Source of the DNA: Nautilus pompilius
Taxonomy: Eukaryota; Mollusca; Cephalopoda; Nautilida; Nautilidae
Direction of reading: 5' to 3'
NCBI GenBank assembly: GCA_018389105.1
Contig: JACATO010000069.1
Coordinates: 374,501-438,500 of the forward strand
DNA length: 64,000 nt
The notes below the pieces were generated by a model. That model had not been told where the DNA came from, did not search any database, and saw nothing but the letters and a program-made list of their open reading frames with translations. The position numbers and the translations under genes are program-made. Shown here piece by piece: positions 32,444 through 45,329 of the stretch (the stretch's first letter is position 1; each line of letters opens with the position of its first letter).

Positions 32444-35400
32444 CTATTGTGAAGAAAACAAAATTTTTTCAAAAATCACACACACATTCTTTCGTTTTCT
32501 AAAAAGATACAACAAGATGAGGTTCAATTTAAATACATTACCCTTGTCAGTGATTACTGTTGCTCATTCTGACCGAATTTCACCTACAGCCACCAGAAAG
32601 GTTTTGGCTGCACAAATCTAACTGAACGACAAGAGAAGTAATTTGCTAAGTTGTTTAACACTTATTCGCCCCCTCTGCCCATCCTTGCACCTCGACAATT
32701 GATATTGTGTGGAATAACATTTTGTCGCATTAGTCCAGCGGTATGACACAAAGTCTTCAATTGGCAAGAAGGGGAACCTCAAGAACAGTAACCGGAGGCT
32801 AGCAGCATTAATTGCATCAGAAACAGCTCAGTCGTAACCGTTCTTGCCTTGGCGCCTCACCGCGAACCTGTTATCGTTCTTTTAGTGTTTACCTTAAAAT
32901 TAAATATTTCGAGGGCTTAATGCGTTTTCTGGTGATTACAAAATAATCGGTGCTACCTACTTTTGCGTCAAAGTCTGCGAGAAATTTCCAGTTCATCTCC
33001 CTGTAGAAAAATAATGTCACTTGTTAAAAACTTCCCTCTGAAATTCGTTAGATAAAAAAACTCCAACTTATACCAATAAATTCTTTTAGCAAGCACATGG
33101 CTTCCTAGCTTTAGAACAATGTCGTAACTTACCTGTATCGTTAATTTCAGTCGATGTGAACTTTCACTACCTTTCTGATCGTGTACGTGCGACTGGACAG
33201 CTCTCCCCCCCTTTTCTTTGTGTATCACAGCCATGCACAGTTCGTTTCGCTTGTGGGTCAGAGTCGGGCAAGATGTGGAAGTGTAACACGTTCTGACGTC
33301 ACCAATGTCTTTTCTCTTGAACTCATAAACACGGCCGATGTTTCCGAAGTATTGTGGGGTTAACAGTTGATCGATTATATGCATTTAATAATGTACGATT
33401 GGAGAGAGAGACAGACAGATATTAGAAATGGTTATCGACACACCAATAGAATATCAAATAAACGTGCGAAAATTATTTTAGATATACTTTGTAGATAAAC
33501 AACAAGTAAATTCTACTCATTGAGACCAAAACAAATGTTTCCAGATCACATCAGAATGACATATTTAATATTTGGTATGGCTTCCTTTAGCTGAAAACAG
33601 GACTTTGACTCCTCTCCCTTATTTCATATAGCTTGTATTTCATTCCAGTTTTGTAAGTGCCCTCTGTTCCTGTTTTCGTCGCAGATATGAAAAGACAGAC
33701 TTACCAGTGTGTTTGGCGCCGTTATCTCGTAAAACAGAATTTCTGCTTATTAATCCTGTTACAGATGGAACTGTGCGCCTGATAAGAATTTCTAATCTTT
33801 GACAGACAGTTTACTGTAGATTCTGACTCCAATTTTGCTTGACAGACACCGAAAATATCTGCAGATCCTCGTCCACGCTCGGTGTTATGCACCGACTAAG
33901 ATATCTTTTCCGATTCTCCTGCGTACAGAAAAATCTCGACTTTTGACTCATCAGCGATATAATCGTGTTTCAATCACCAGACATCCAGGTTTTCAGCTCC
34001 TGTGCCCATTTATCGTTGTTTGATTTTCCTTTCATCCTAAAGACTTAGGAGCGGAAACTGTTCCTTTAAGACCAAATACGCGCAGCTTCAATCGAACTAA
34101 CATCTCTTATACTTTCCTAAAATCCATTCGACATTTACCTGCCATCCCTCCTTCTCCTCAAGAGCGGAGTCTTTAACTAGTTGTACTTATCATTTTTGGA
34201 CAGTTTTACTTTCCCTCTTTTCTTTTTTTTATCACCAAAAACTGACTTCTTCCTCCCGTATCCTTGTAGTTTTGGATGCATCTCTTGGAGAAACCTTTAA
34301 CTTTGAGGCAAAAAGCCGCACGGGGGCGCAAGCACTCAAAAACCCTTAAGCAAGCGGCATTTATGGGCGCCATTTCTCATGTGACAGCGACGTACTAGTA
34401 TACCACGTGGTTCAGCCATTGCACGCGTCACGTGCTTCATGGCTACTGATAGCTCATAGAAATGTACCGTCACTTACAAGTCAGTGCTGTGTCGCCATGA
34501 TATTTCAAGTTTCTAGCCAATAGTCTTTGCACAATTCATTCCAAGGGCCTGAAAATCTCGCGTAAAGTGAAGGAGGCAAATCAAAAGGGAGTCATATCAA
34601 ACACTAAATATCATTAATATATGTGTTCTAAAAATAAATATTTATACATCTTTCTATTCTTAATAAACAACAGTTTTCGATTGTTTATTTATGAAATACT
34701 TATTAAATAAATAATAATTTTCCACCTCTATTTTGATGTAATATATGTGTCCATACTCATTTTTAATATATATTGGCGTTCAAATTTACAACCCAGCCAT
34801 ACGAAGTCATTCATTTACTTTTTAAACAAATTTAATAAAAATGCTTTTGTCCCAGCAAAAAGTAATAAGAAGAATAACATAATAAAAATTAGATTAACCG
34901 TCTATCAGAAGATAAACCATTAATTGTGGCATTTCTGTCATTTGAAGCTTTTTTGCATAATTATAGACCCAACAAATTATTTCTACGAATGCTAAAGTTA
35001 GTTCAGACAAAAAAGCGGAATGCTATCGTATTCATCCGATGTGGCTCTCATTATTGGCGAAAGAAAACTTAGCAGACAAAAATTCCACCTAAAAACGAAA
35101 ATCTATGTAGAACAAGGTCGTCCGTATGAGAGCGGAAAGTTATTGGTGATGCATTACTTACAGAAAATAGACGGTTAGCTCGGGCATTTCCCTCCCGTCA
35201 CCGAGACAATGGGAGATGGTCGAATTAATCGTCCTACTCTAAAATCTACTTACTCTCCCGACGGGAAATTGTGGAGGCAGTTGCAATTGCATGGGCAGGT
35301 GTGTGAACAACCATTCGTGTAATGACGTCAATCGATTCAGCCATGAACTTATAGAGAAAGAGAGGAAGAAAATAGGTTGCTATTTCGAATGTTTAGGGCA

Positions 35401-38400
35401 AGATTTTTTTTTTTTTTTGAGAGGTACCCAGTCATCGCTAAGCACAATTCTTCAGCAGCAGTCAGCCTCTCTGGGATGGACTGATTGACTGAGCAGCTGC
35501 TAGGAAACACTCGTTTAGAAGCGATAACAAGAAAAGGTGACTCGATTGAGCTAAAGATCAGAACTAAGCGAAAGTGTAGTGGATTGTGCACAGGAAGGGC
35601 AGGGTTAAAATACACTGGTTTAAATGGCTAAAGTTTTATTTACCAAATGTTTAATACAAAGTCCTCTTCGTGCAGCACAAATCTCATTAAAGAAATATGT
35701 AAATGAGTTCCAAATTAGCTTGTTGGTATTCATATCAGTCTTGGCTCTGTTAGGGAGGCTCTTATTCGTCTGGAAGATTCTCTAGCTGTTCGTAGGGTAG
35801 GGGCTGGACAGTCGGTGACCCAATGGTTGAGTGTGAACAGAAGTGCATTTTATCGGCCATGGAGACGAGGTCAACTGCAGGGAGATATCGTCCGAAAACC
35901 AGTTCAAGGTCGACCAGGGGTCACAACCCAGCGGATGATCGCTGCTTGTGACTTTAAGCCCGGATCTCTCTGCGGCCGCAGGGAGGTTGGCATCAGAGTT
36001 AACCATACATTGGGGGTGGGGGTGGCTGTATGAAAGAGGGTTTTAGGCGAGACAATCCATGATTTGTATCCCCTTGACCCCCGCCGCCATAGACAGGAGC
36101 GGTTGAACTGGCGCCGGAAGCATCACGTGACTGGGAGTCATGTTCTCTTTACTGACGAGAATAGTTCACAGTTCTCGTTTACAGAGCTATGAGCAGCATG
36201 CAAAGCTACTGTAGGTCATCTACTGCCGTCACGCCACCTCTCGAAATTTTAATTTCAGTTTCCTGATCAATATATGAACGCCACCCTGACGCCACGTTTC
36301 TTTATCAGCACAGAGCCACTGCGCCATTACGTCTCTATGGTGCAGATCTTCCGCACGCCGAGATCAGTGGGTCTCAAAATTACTTTTTTTTTAAAATATT
36401 TACATTTACAGTGTCCATCTGAAACTCAACCAAAATTGTTTGTATATTTTGAAAAATGAGCTATAACACCAGCCGCTGTAGAAGTAAAACCTACCGCAAA
36501 ATCATCACTTTAAAATATGGATGTGATAAACATTCGCTGTCATTTAATTGATCTTGGCTTCTACCTGTCCAGTAGGTATCATTTGACCCCCACCACGCCG
36601 TAATGAGCTATCTGAAGGTGTTACTGCAACTGCTGATGAATTTTTCCCCTTTACATTTCGAAGATTTAATACCACTGTTACAAGGAAGGAAGGATGGATA
36701 TTGCTTGTTTAAATTTGGGTGCCAGCATACTTGAATAATCATGATTTCTATCGTTAGATGATAGCGATTTTACTTCTGTAATATATTTTTTGGTTTATAT
36801 CTATATTACCTGTCATACCAACAAACCCATCAAATTTTAAACATCTCGCATCTCCGGCTAGACGATTCAGAGCATTGTCATTATCTGTAGCATTTGATCC
36901 AGATATTTGTACATTTCTACTATTTAGATTTATATCACATGATACATAAATATTTTTTTTTTAATTTTTTGACAAAAAAATGTAACTAAGGTCAGAATAC
37001 AAAATTTAAAAACTTGTGGTTTAAATCTTAAAATAATTTCTAAAAGATTTTTTTTTAAAATGTATTTATTATTCTCTAACTCTTTGTGGTTGTTAGAAAT
37101 ATTCTAAAAGAAAGATTTGGAAAATAAGAAAAACTAAAATATTCTGTCAACTCGTTTTCTAAAAAAAATACTAGGAATATCGCATAAAGAGTCCCCAAGT
37201 CCAAATATGTACCGTAGTATATTTGTTGAGTTTATTAATAGTTACATCAAATTCTTTGTCATGTTTATAGGCTACTCTGATAAATTAATTAATAAGATAG
37301 TTAATTTTAGTTGCAGTATCCTATAGTAGATTCCTATCAAAACTAAAGTCAACATTTTATTTATCAGTTATGTAAAGTTTTTCAAATAGTTGACTTGGTA
37401 GATGGAAATGATGGAGATGGGGGTAAAATAAGAAAGAGAAGTTAATTTGAAAGAAACAGGTGAAATTTGAAAAAGACAAATTTTATAAGCTTTACAATAA
37501 AACAGGTTTTAGTTTCCTACTTATAGCCGAAGATAAAGCATTCGATACATATACACATAACACGACTTTTACCCTGTTGCAATCGTAAGTGCAGTCAACC
37601 TGACGGTTTAGTTTAAGCTTCTGGCATTCTATAAGTATCAAATAAAACTTTTGTGTACGTTATTGTTTATAATAGCCATACCAACAATCAGTAGTGAATA
37701 TTTATGCTTGAAATTTAAAATACCAGAATGGTTATATTTTAATTATAAGCTACATTTATATACAAAATGAAGAAACGCTAATAGAACCTCGGAGTTTGAC
37801 TGGCTTTCACGCGCCAGTTTTAGGTCGGTATCAATAATGATTCATCATCGAAAGCACCTGTTAATACCTGATTGATGAATTTGTAATAGATATTCCCAGC
37901 TTTGAGTGTACTTCCGCATCGATGCTTGCGTTTCGAATGGGATCAGATTTGTTTCGGAGCCAAGTGGGATAGACAGACAAGTGTGGAGTACATCACATAA
38001 AAATTGGTATCTAGCTGCGAGATACCTGACGCCTTCTGATAAATGTATGTTGAGAAAGAATTGAGGCGTTTTGGGAGGAGAGTGGGCCATCCACGTCACT
38101 CCTCAATATTTACATATTAATCAGAAGATTGACATTAAAATTTTGAACGGTGCCGTAGAAGTCACCATATATATACTATTGCGGTTAGGGGGTCAACGAT
38201 CCCCTACTGACAAACTTCTAATTTATTTTTGTTTACGTTCTAACGTTAAAATTCCTGCTTCTTTTCCCTTAAAACATAAAGATTAGTTGTAATTTACATA
38301 TTTCTTTGATAAAAGTTGTGTTATATGAAGAGAGGTTTGTATCGATGATTTGGTGAGTAAAAACTTTAGCTGTTTTTGAAATATTTTTTCTCGTTGCTTA

Positions 38401-39496
38401 ACTTTTTTAAGTCAGTGTATTTCTAAGTGGCAACAGGGTGCCAGAAGAAAGGCTGTAGATCAGCGTAAGGGGAGATGCATTCGCTCAACAACGAAAGGCG
38501 AGTGGAAATACGAGAGATGGAGATCGCTTTACTGAGGTGGGCCCCTTTAATCTTCACACACACAATCTCATTAGGCCAAATTAAAACCAAAAGTCGAAGA
38601 AAAGGGTCCAATCGATATCGATCAGTCATGCATCTACTTGGAAAAGGAATGGATGGATGGTTGCTTGCAAGACGATATACTGAAAAGTTAGGGATGCCAA
38701 ATATATGCAGGGGTCATTCATGAGAAAGGTGACCATTCGATGAAACGGGGCCCGAAGTAATAACAACGTCAAAAAGAAATGCGTTATATTGTCCGATCTG
38801 GTTTGGATGATTTTTCTCTTCAATTTTTCGTTTTGTTGTTGCTGGAATAATTCACTTTTATTGACATCAAACCGACGACAGTAATTTCGCATGAAGAACA
38901 TATAAATTCGAACGGAAGATGTATTTTACCAAAAATCTGTTACTGATCTGCTCGACCAGTTCCCTCCGAAAGGTCCAGAGGGGCCGCTTACGTTGACGAC
39001 GATTCGACGGAAACCAAAAATGCTTTATTTAAAAAAAAAAATTTTTTTTTTTCTCACCATCAACGCTGTCCCCTCCCCTCCGGGGATCTCTCGTTTGTTT
39101 TGTCTTTTTGCCGACAATAACTGGAATTAAATGAAGGTAGAAACAAAAGAGAGAATCTCGCGGATGAGCGGGTACGTACCAGCTTTTTAGACATCTGCGT
39201 TCGTCGTGTAGCGATTCCCTCCAGATTTTGTCTTGTATAACCAAGTCGTCTGCTCTTCTCTCGGAGTCAGTTAATGGCTTGGCGACTGCTCCTCCCTCTT
39301 TCTGCTGCTGCTGCTGCTGCTGAGTAGCTTGGGGCGCACACTTATCATTCCTGCTACAAATAAAGCGACGGAGGCATTGATTCCTAAAAGTGGCCGTGTA
39401 AATAACAAAACTGCGGTGGGTAGTTTGAGATGACGTTGCCACAGCACCAGTTATTCCTGATTCGCTACGCTTAATTACTGGTGCCGCAACAACCAT
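32252..39496 (-). CDS. CIMIP5: CIMIP5 / C2orf50-like ciliary microtubule inner protein, 3 exons
   Basis: Exons 39496-39180, 33000-32961 and 32443-32252 join in frame across GT-AG introns into 182 residues (the human protein has about 162). The conserved core follows the C2orf50 pattern: IWRESLHDERR (91-101), the NWKFLADFDAKGN stretch across exons 2-3, ELPDKVSMFSD, then GARLDTDLGKSIRSLEYQFY and a basic RRKRR tail. The N-terminal third is poorly conserved, with a seven-Gln run at residues 59-65. Known of the family: CIMIP proteins are minor components of axonemal doublet microtubules. That role here is inferred from homology. There is no signal peptide, membrane segment or catalytic motif. The start ATG (39496) is the first in a long open exon, but a non-coding first exon cannot be excluded. 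Confidence 0.82.
32961..33000 (-). CDS. CIMIP5: CIMIP5-like coding exon 2 (40 nt microexon)
   Basis: Acceptor TTTTTCTACAG, one base completing Trp, then 13 codons (EMNWKFLADFDAK) and donor GTAGGT. It is supported by the in-frame join on both sides and by family conservation. Confidence 0.82.
33001..39179 (-). other. Intron 1 of the CIMIP5-like gene
   Basis: A 6.2-kb intron. It contains a Tc1-like relic (35745-36370) and a donor-like CAG/GTAAGT at 33133/33132 that could end an alternative first exon. Two CACGTG E-box cores lie at about 34403-34435, and AT-rich sequence fills 36400-38400. No other gene was recognised. Confidence 0.5.
35745..36370 (+). pseudogene. Tc1-like transposase relic
   Basis: Near 35765-35930 the plus strand encodes GAGQSVTQWLSVNRSAFYR, then GRPGVTTQRMIAA, matching the Tc1 paired-like DNA-binding domain and its GRPRxTT motif. 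Near 36085-36180, RRHRQERLNWRRKHH and VLFTDENSSQFSF match the Tc1 RLxWARxH...VLFSDESRF region with the first catalytic Asp. Stops and deletions follow. Confidence 0.7.
39180..39496 (-). CDS. CIMIP5: CIMIP5-like coding exon 1
   Basis: Starts at ATG 39496 after a GA-rich leader and ends AAAAGCTG before GTACGT, splitting the Trp-106 codon. It contains the CTG/CAG run that encodes seven Gln, then KPLTDSERRADDL and the conserved IWRESLHDERRC. Confidence 0.8.
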
Positions 39497-40615
39497 CTCC
39501 CCTCCCCCCCGCTCCTCTCTGCTGTCATTAGCAGGGATCAGGTACTTAAAACCAGATCTTTGGATGCGGGTAGGAAGAACGCTGCGTCTTAGAATCTTTT
39601 CTGAAAATTACCTACCAGTGGCATCGATTGTGGAGGAGAGTCGGCTGATCAGTCACCGAAGGAGCTGACTTTCTGAGCAAGGTCTGTTTGTTAGGGGAGA
39701 GATAAATGTCGGGTCGATCTAGGCTTACAAATACTTAGGAATTCTTTGAAGATACAATGCAAATAGTACATGGAAGAGAAAAGAGGGAGACTTCATAAAC
39801 TCAGAACTTTTGGGGGGGGGGTGGTGATTGCAATGTGTGGTGCGTGTGAAAGTTCGTGGATGCGTGGTCATCTCCGAAGAGAAGGGCGTGGGTATTGAGG
39901 TCGAAACCTCAGCGGAACGAATGTTACTGGGATTAGGCCGAAGCTTATCGAAGTCCAAAGACTCCTGTATGGGACCGATGACGGTCCGTTAGCAAAGCTT
40001 AAAATAAAATAACATATCAAAGAGAGATTTCCAAGATTAAAGGTTTGGGCATAGATATAAACTCCTGGTCTGGTTAGGGAAATTACTTGGACATTAATGG
40101 TGTCACATAAAATAATGCAAATGATCAGAATCGCTTTTGTTTTGTTTATAATATTTACAAATTATACTGACAAAATAATAATGTCTAAACCTTAAAATAT
40201 GAGTTGATACCACGGCCAAATAGATGATGAAGAGAGTTTTATATAAATGCAGGAATCAGATAACAGTATTCATATTTCTGCATCCAAAGGGAAAAATTAA
40301 TAAAATAGAGTTTGATGTTTCTATATGTAAATGCGAAAGTTTTGGACACAATAACTCAAGAACAGACTGACAGTTAAGAAATAGTCTGATATCTCTTCAA
40401 AAGGTGAGAAGGATTTGTAAGCCAGTAGTATTATCGTATTTGAGGCAAACGAAGCGATGTTTCACGGCTGTCAAGAAACCCAACGAAATGATGGATATCA
40501 TAAAAACTCTTTTAAAATATGCAGCATAACTATTTACAGAGGAATATTGATAACTTAAGAAAAGTTTCAAAGATGGTTCACACACCCATTTAAAGGCATG
40601 AGAAATCTGGTGATG

Positions 40616-40616
<1 letters not shown>

Positions 40617-40696
<80 letters not shown>
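40617..40696. repeat. (GA)n microsatellite
   Basis: About 40 uninterrupted GA units. Confidence 0.95.
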
Positions 40697-40699
<3 letters not shown>

Positions 40700-40939
40700 G
40701 AAGTGCTGCAGTCGTCAAGTTTGCCTTATAGACGGCTGTGGGGGACACCCGAGTAAAGTCTTTAAAAAATTAAATGCTCGAAAACATGCGTTTAGAAGAG
40801 TTTTATTGTTGGCAGAAGGAAGCATCGGTACAAGATCTTGAAATTTGATGGATCAGGGTAATCAACCGGTGGAGTGAGCTGCCCGGAAAGGTTGTGTGGT
40901 CGAGTTCCTCCAGAGATATTTTCAGCTATACTATTGACA

Positions 40940-41270
40940 GATACACCGGCTGACCACATTATTAGAACTTAAGTATTCTTTCAAACTCGGGCCTGGCCGG
41001 AACTGCGCTTGCAAATTAGGTTGACCACGTGATGTGACAGGTGATCCCTGTATCGCTGTATACAACTTGGAAAAGCGTATTCGCAGTCAGTCTAATAGAT
41101 GGAAGAAAGGGCAAATTCGTTACAGTGTCCGAGAGGGGCACGTGGTCGGCGGGTGCTCGTCTAGCAGGTACCACAGCAGCCCAGGCAGTTTCGCCGATAG
41201 ATAGACTCTGCTCCAAGGCATCGGTCGTTCGAGTTTATCAGCGATTGGGGGGGGGGGACGAGTGAAGAAA
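40940..41270 (+). mobile_element. Tc1-like transposon 5' fragment (copy A)
   Basis: It begins with a terminal-repeat-like ACCGGCTGACCACATTATTA. It then encodes VTVSERGTWSAGARLAGTTA, which resembles the Tc1 N-terminal stretch (fe+GtIvGarlaG). It shares clear nucleotide similarity with 45370-45500, so both derive from one family. Confidence 0.55.
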
Positions 41271-41864
41271 ATCTGAACTGGAAATACGCATTCACTGCCA
41301 CGATCTTCAGCCTACCTCGCTCCATACATCGTGCGCAGTACTAATGACCGAATGGGGAAATGTCCCCCTCAAGACGCCTTCCGGCTCCTCAAGGACTCCA
41401 TGGCGCGTCGTCGTTCATGGCTGCTAACCGGCCGAAAGGCGACCCAGCCCGTTGCCAGGCACAGCTCCCAATTCGTTGCCAGCCAGTGTTTATATATAAT
41501 CGATTCGCAGGCTTCTGAACGGACATTTTTTTGATAATGTATCAGTGCAGAATATTTACAAAAGATAGAATGGCGGCGCGCTGAGGGAGAAAAAAAGATA
41601 CCAGCGCTTAAGCAATCTCTTCCGAACCGTCCAATCCGAGCAGCTGTAGCCACCGCGCACGGCCTACGTCCGACCGACCAATGGCGCCACGTTTTTCTTA
41701 CCCGATGGCGGCCATTACTTCTCGTGGCGTGAGAGTGACCACCCACTCAATAAATTAAGTGAAGATGGTTTGAAGCCGGCGCTTCGCTGTTTAGCTGTTG
41801 AAGGAAACTCACGTCAATGATAGAAAAGAACGAGAAATTCCCATCCTCCCCCCCCAAAAAAAGC

Positions 41865-41945
41865 AGGAGCAGATTTGCCAAAACGAGTAGGTCTCCATCG
41901 GAGATCGAATCTGGGCTCCCCTTAGCAACAGCAGGCCATGGCACC
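41865..41945 (-). repeat. tRNA-like (SINE) fragment
   Basis: The minus strand reads GGAGCCCAGATTCGATCTCC, a T-arm/B-box-like stretch (consensus GGTTCGATTCC), preceded by a possible tRNA 5' half that is not clearly readable. Confidence 0.3.
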
Positions 41946-43071
41946 GCATCCTCCGCCGCTCGTATTATACCTGTCAGCTTCAGACTGACCCCCACCCTGT
42001 AAGCGGTATCTTCTCTACGTTGCTTGTTCCAGTAGAGATTAGCACACGTGAGAAATCTCGATGTATCAATAACCGATACGGATAAAAGGTACACCAACCT
42101 GTTCGGGAAGCCATTTACTGTACATTTAAAAGCAAAGAAACCAACGAAGGCTTTTCACACGGTAAAGGGTTAATAACTAGTGCTGTTTTTTTTTGTTTGT
42201 TTTTCTTTAAATTACCAAGGTGTAATTTACTTTCCTAGTTAGCATAAACAGCGCGTGTAATGTCTAATTTACCTGAAAATAGTTTATTTATATTATGTGT
42301 GCTTTGTTTAATCCTTTCCCCGTCACTCCGCCATATAGAATTACACCTGCCTGTAGGACGAGTCGGAACAGGTCCGGGTGGCAGACCCGTCACCACGTTC
42401 CATTGTTCCGTGCCACAACAGACAGAAGTGGGGGGGGGTGGGGACAGATTACGCTACTAGATAAAAGCCGAACGACGGCCGGCCTCGTTAGAGGAGGAGG
42501 AAACACGACCGAGAGTCAAGCGGGTATTTATGTGACGTCATGTATCCGGTAGCAACAGGTGTTGTTGTTATTTTGTTTTTCTTCGGTTCTCATTGTTGTA
42601 CTCTCACGGCTTGCCCGACCTTGTGGGTCGTTTGTTGCTTTATGGCAGGCCATTTAGCTCTTCATCACGCCTTTTATTCTGTTCATCTCTTAAAGGGCTT
42701 TAGGTTAAATCAGAGAAGGGCTTTTACAGCCCCCCCCTAACGATCCACTCTTACCGATAAGCCGACGGCCGTCTCTGGAAAGGATGGGTATACATTCCCG
42801 GAGTACGTCCTCCACCCGCCCAACCTGGCTTGAAGTGAGACGAGACCCCCTCGGCCAGCTTCACCTTCTATTTTACCACTTCCTTCATTTTACTAATGGT
42901 GGAGAGAGTGGGTAACTAAGTCTTCGATCTTCACCGGATAGCACGAGTGAAGACAGCAAGGGGTACCTGCGACCGAACGTTTTGCACAATACGGTGAACT
43001 GAATTTCTTAAAAAGTCTGTAGCTCCACGTCAAAATCGTCCAGTCAAACACACAACACACACCTCACCCCC

Positions 43072-43375
43072 CTCTCTGTACTGACGTAATCTCTCTCTCT
43101 CTCCTCCTCCTCTTCTCTCTGTACTGATGTCATCTCTCTCTCTTCTCCCCTTCTCTCTGTACTGACGTCATATCTCTCTCTCCTCCCCTTCTCTCTGTAC
43201 TGACGTCATCTCTCTCCATCTCTCTCCTCCCCTTCTCTCTGTACTGATGTCATCTCTCTCTCTCCTCTCTCTCTCTCCTCCTTCTCTCTCTCTACTGCAT
43301 CTCTCTCTCTCATCTCTCTCCTCCCCTTCTCTCTGTACTGACGTCATATCTCTCTCTCTCTCCATCTCCCTCTCT
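43072..43375. repeat. CT-rich minisatellite with embedded TGACGTCA motifs
   Basis: About six to seven irregular units (38-60 bp) of TCTCTC...CCCCTTCTCTCTGTACTGACGTCAT. The TGACGTCA or TGATGTCA octamer recurs near 43082, 43125, 43162, 43201, 43245 and 43340. Confidence 0.85.
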
Positions 43376-45120
43376 CTCACCCGCACTCGCTTTACAACGG
43401 TTCTTGTCGTGGTTGTTTGTTACTCCGCTTCAAACCGAAACAATGGCTGGAGAGGTTGAACATGTTGACAGGGACATGTCTTTTTTTTTTACACCTACCG
43501 ACCGTTATTACTGATAGAGAAAAATAAGTATAGAGTAGCAGAGATCCAAGCAGGATTAGGTGTCAGCAAATATTCGTTTAGGAAGAGAATTGTTAGAAAT
43601 AAAGGACCGACAGTCGTGGATAGTACCGACCCTGTTAACCGGTCTAAGAGCTGCACTGATGACCATTTCTCGTCCCGGGGAGCAGTCCTTGTGCTAGCCG
43701 CCGTAGTGTCTCGGTAACTACCCAACCAAACTAGTGTTTTATAAAGAAGGATGAATCGGACTTTGTCAGTGGCAGCAAACGTCACTTACCTTCTCTCAAA
43801 GAAAGAAAATAGCATGCCACTGAGGTCGCGTTCCATTTACCTGGCTCTACGAACTGTTTCCATGGCCCGAGGAACTAGAAGCAAGCGGGTAGGTAGGGGG
43901 CGCTGCTCCGTCTTTAACAAGTCCAGACACCAGTCGCGGGGTAACAATAACAAACGACCGCGCACTCTCTCGTTTTCTCCGACGCAGAAGTCATGGGTAC
44001 TTAATAACTTTGATCGTTGTTGTCAAACCTGGCGGCTCCCAGCAACGAGCCGCCGTTTAGCTTTATAGTGCTACTCCCTGCGGCCGACACAAACGGAAGC
44101 CTCTGCAAGCTGAGGTTGTGACGCAGCCGTCGCGTGTCTGAAACCCGTCACGGACTAATGCAGGGGTGGTACTGATGCCATTTCGGAAGCTGTACTGCGG
44201 TTTTCGTAGTATAAAAACGCCCAAAGAAACTGCTATCTACGACGTTTGGGCGCTGACCTCATCAGTAGTAAAGGTAGTCGAAAGGCTTGTTATTTAAAGG
44301 AAACAAGCTACGCCTTTCTGTGTTTCCCAGTCTACATGCTAACAATGACGTCATGCTCTAAATAAGAGTGTTTTTTTCTCCCTCTCCTGTTGAAGAAAAC
44401 GTCTCCTAGAGGAGATAACTCAAGCTATTGGTTTTTACAAGTACACACGCGGTGCTCCTCGCATTTGGGGGGGGGTGGTGGTCGATGGATATAGGTGGCC
44501 CTACTAAACCCTTTTCACGAGCAGAACAAGGGCATCAAGCGCTATAACCAGTTATGGCGGGCGATGGCTACTCCTGTTGCTGGAATGCCATTGAGAACCC
44601 GATGTAAACCTTCGAATATCGAATATCGAATATATCCCTTGAAATAATACGTTTTAACTGTATTCCCGTCCTAGTTGACTAGTGATGGTTCGTCTAAACG
44701 AAATGGGATCAGGAAAGAATCTGTAATCTTACTTTAATGGGCATAAAACTTCCTCTCGTCTGCAGCTGGTGGTTAATGGGATACAACATCTTGTGAAGAG
44801 ATTATTTCGCTAGGATTCCTTAGCTATTTTAACTCATCGCTCGTTTTGCCACATCCAATCATTTAACCAGGCCTTGTAATTGTTTTAATGGTTAGTATTC
44901 GTTTCATTTATTATTCTTTACCTCTGACCAGACAAGGCGGTCGTAACATATTAATCCCCCGTCATGTTATGGAATCAGGACGGTTGTAAGGAGAAGAAAC
45001 TGTAGAATTTAACAGGTAATCAAAGCGAGGCGGCCGCTGCACCACTGCTATCGATAAAAAAAAAACGACAGTCTTTCAACTCTAAGTTTCCCCTCTTTCT
45101 CCCCAACAAACAATTTTAAG

Positions 45121-45141
45121 AAATGAGAGAGAGAGGAGAGA

Positions 45142-45172
<31 letters not shown>

Positions 45173-45236
45173 TAGAGAGAGAGAGAGAGAGAGAATATGA
45201 GACAGAGGAGGGAGAGGAGAGAGAGAGAGAGAGAGG
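45121..45236. repeat. Imperfect (GA)n tract
   Basis: GAGA repeats broken by short AGGAGG and ATATGAGACAGA segments. Confidence 0.9.
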
Positions 45237-45329
45237 TTGGTTTTATTAATACTGAAGTTTGAGCACAGAGAGAAATGTCTGGCAAACACAAGACGATTTC
45301 GAAATCGTTTCAGACGGCTATTTTTCTTT

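Noticed and set aside
32968-33384. A 138-codon minus-strand protein
   Set aside because: It overlaps exon 2 of the CIMIP5-like gene in another frame and crosses a splice acceptor; no family resemblance. Only its donor site is kept as a possible alternative exon.
43168-43459. Arg/Glu-rich and Ser/Leu-rich proteins
   Set aside because: Both are readings of the CT-rich minisatellite.
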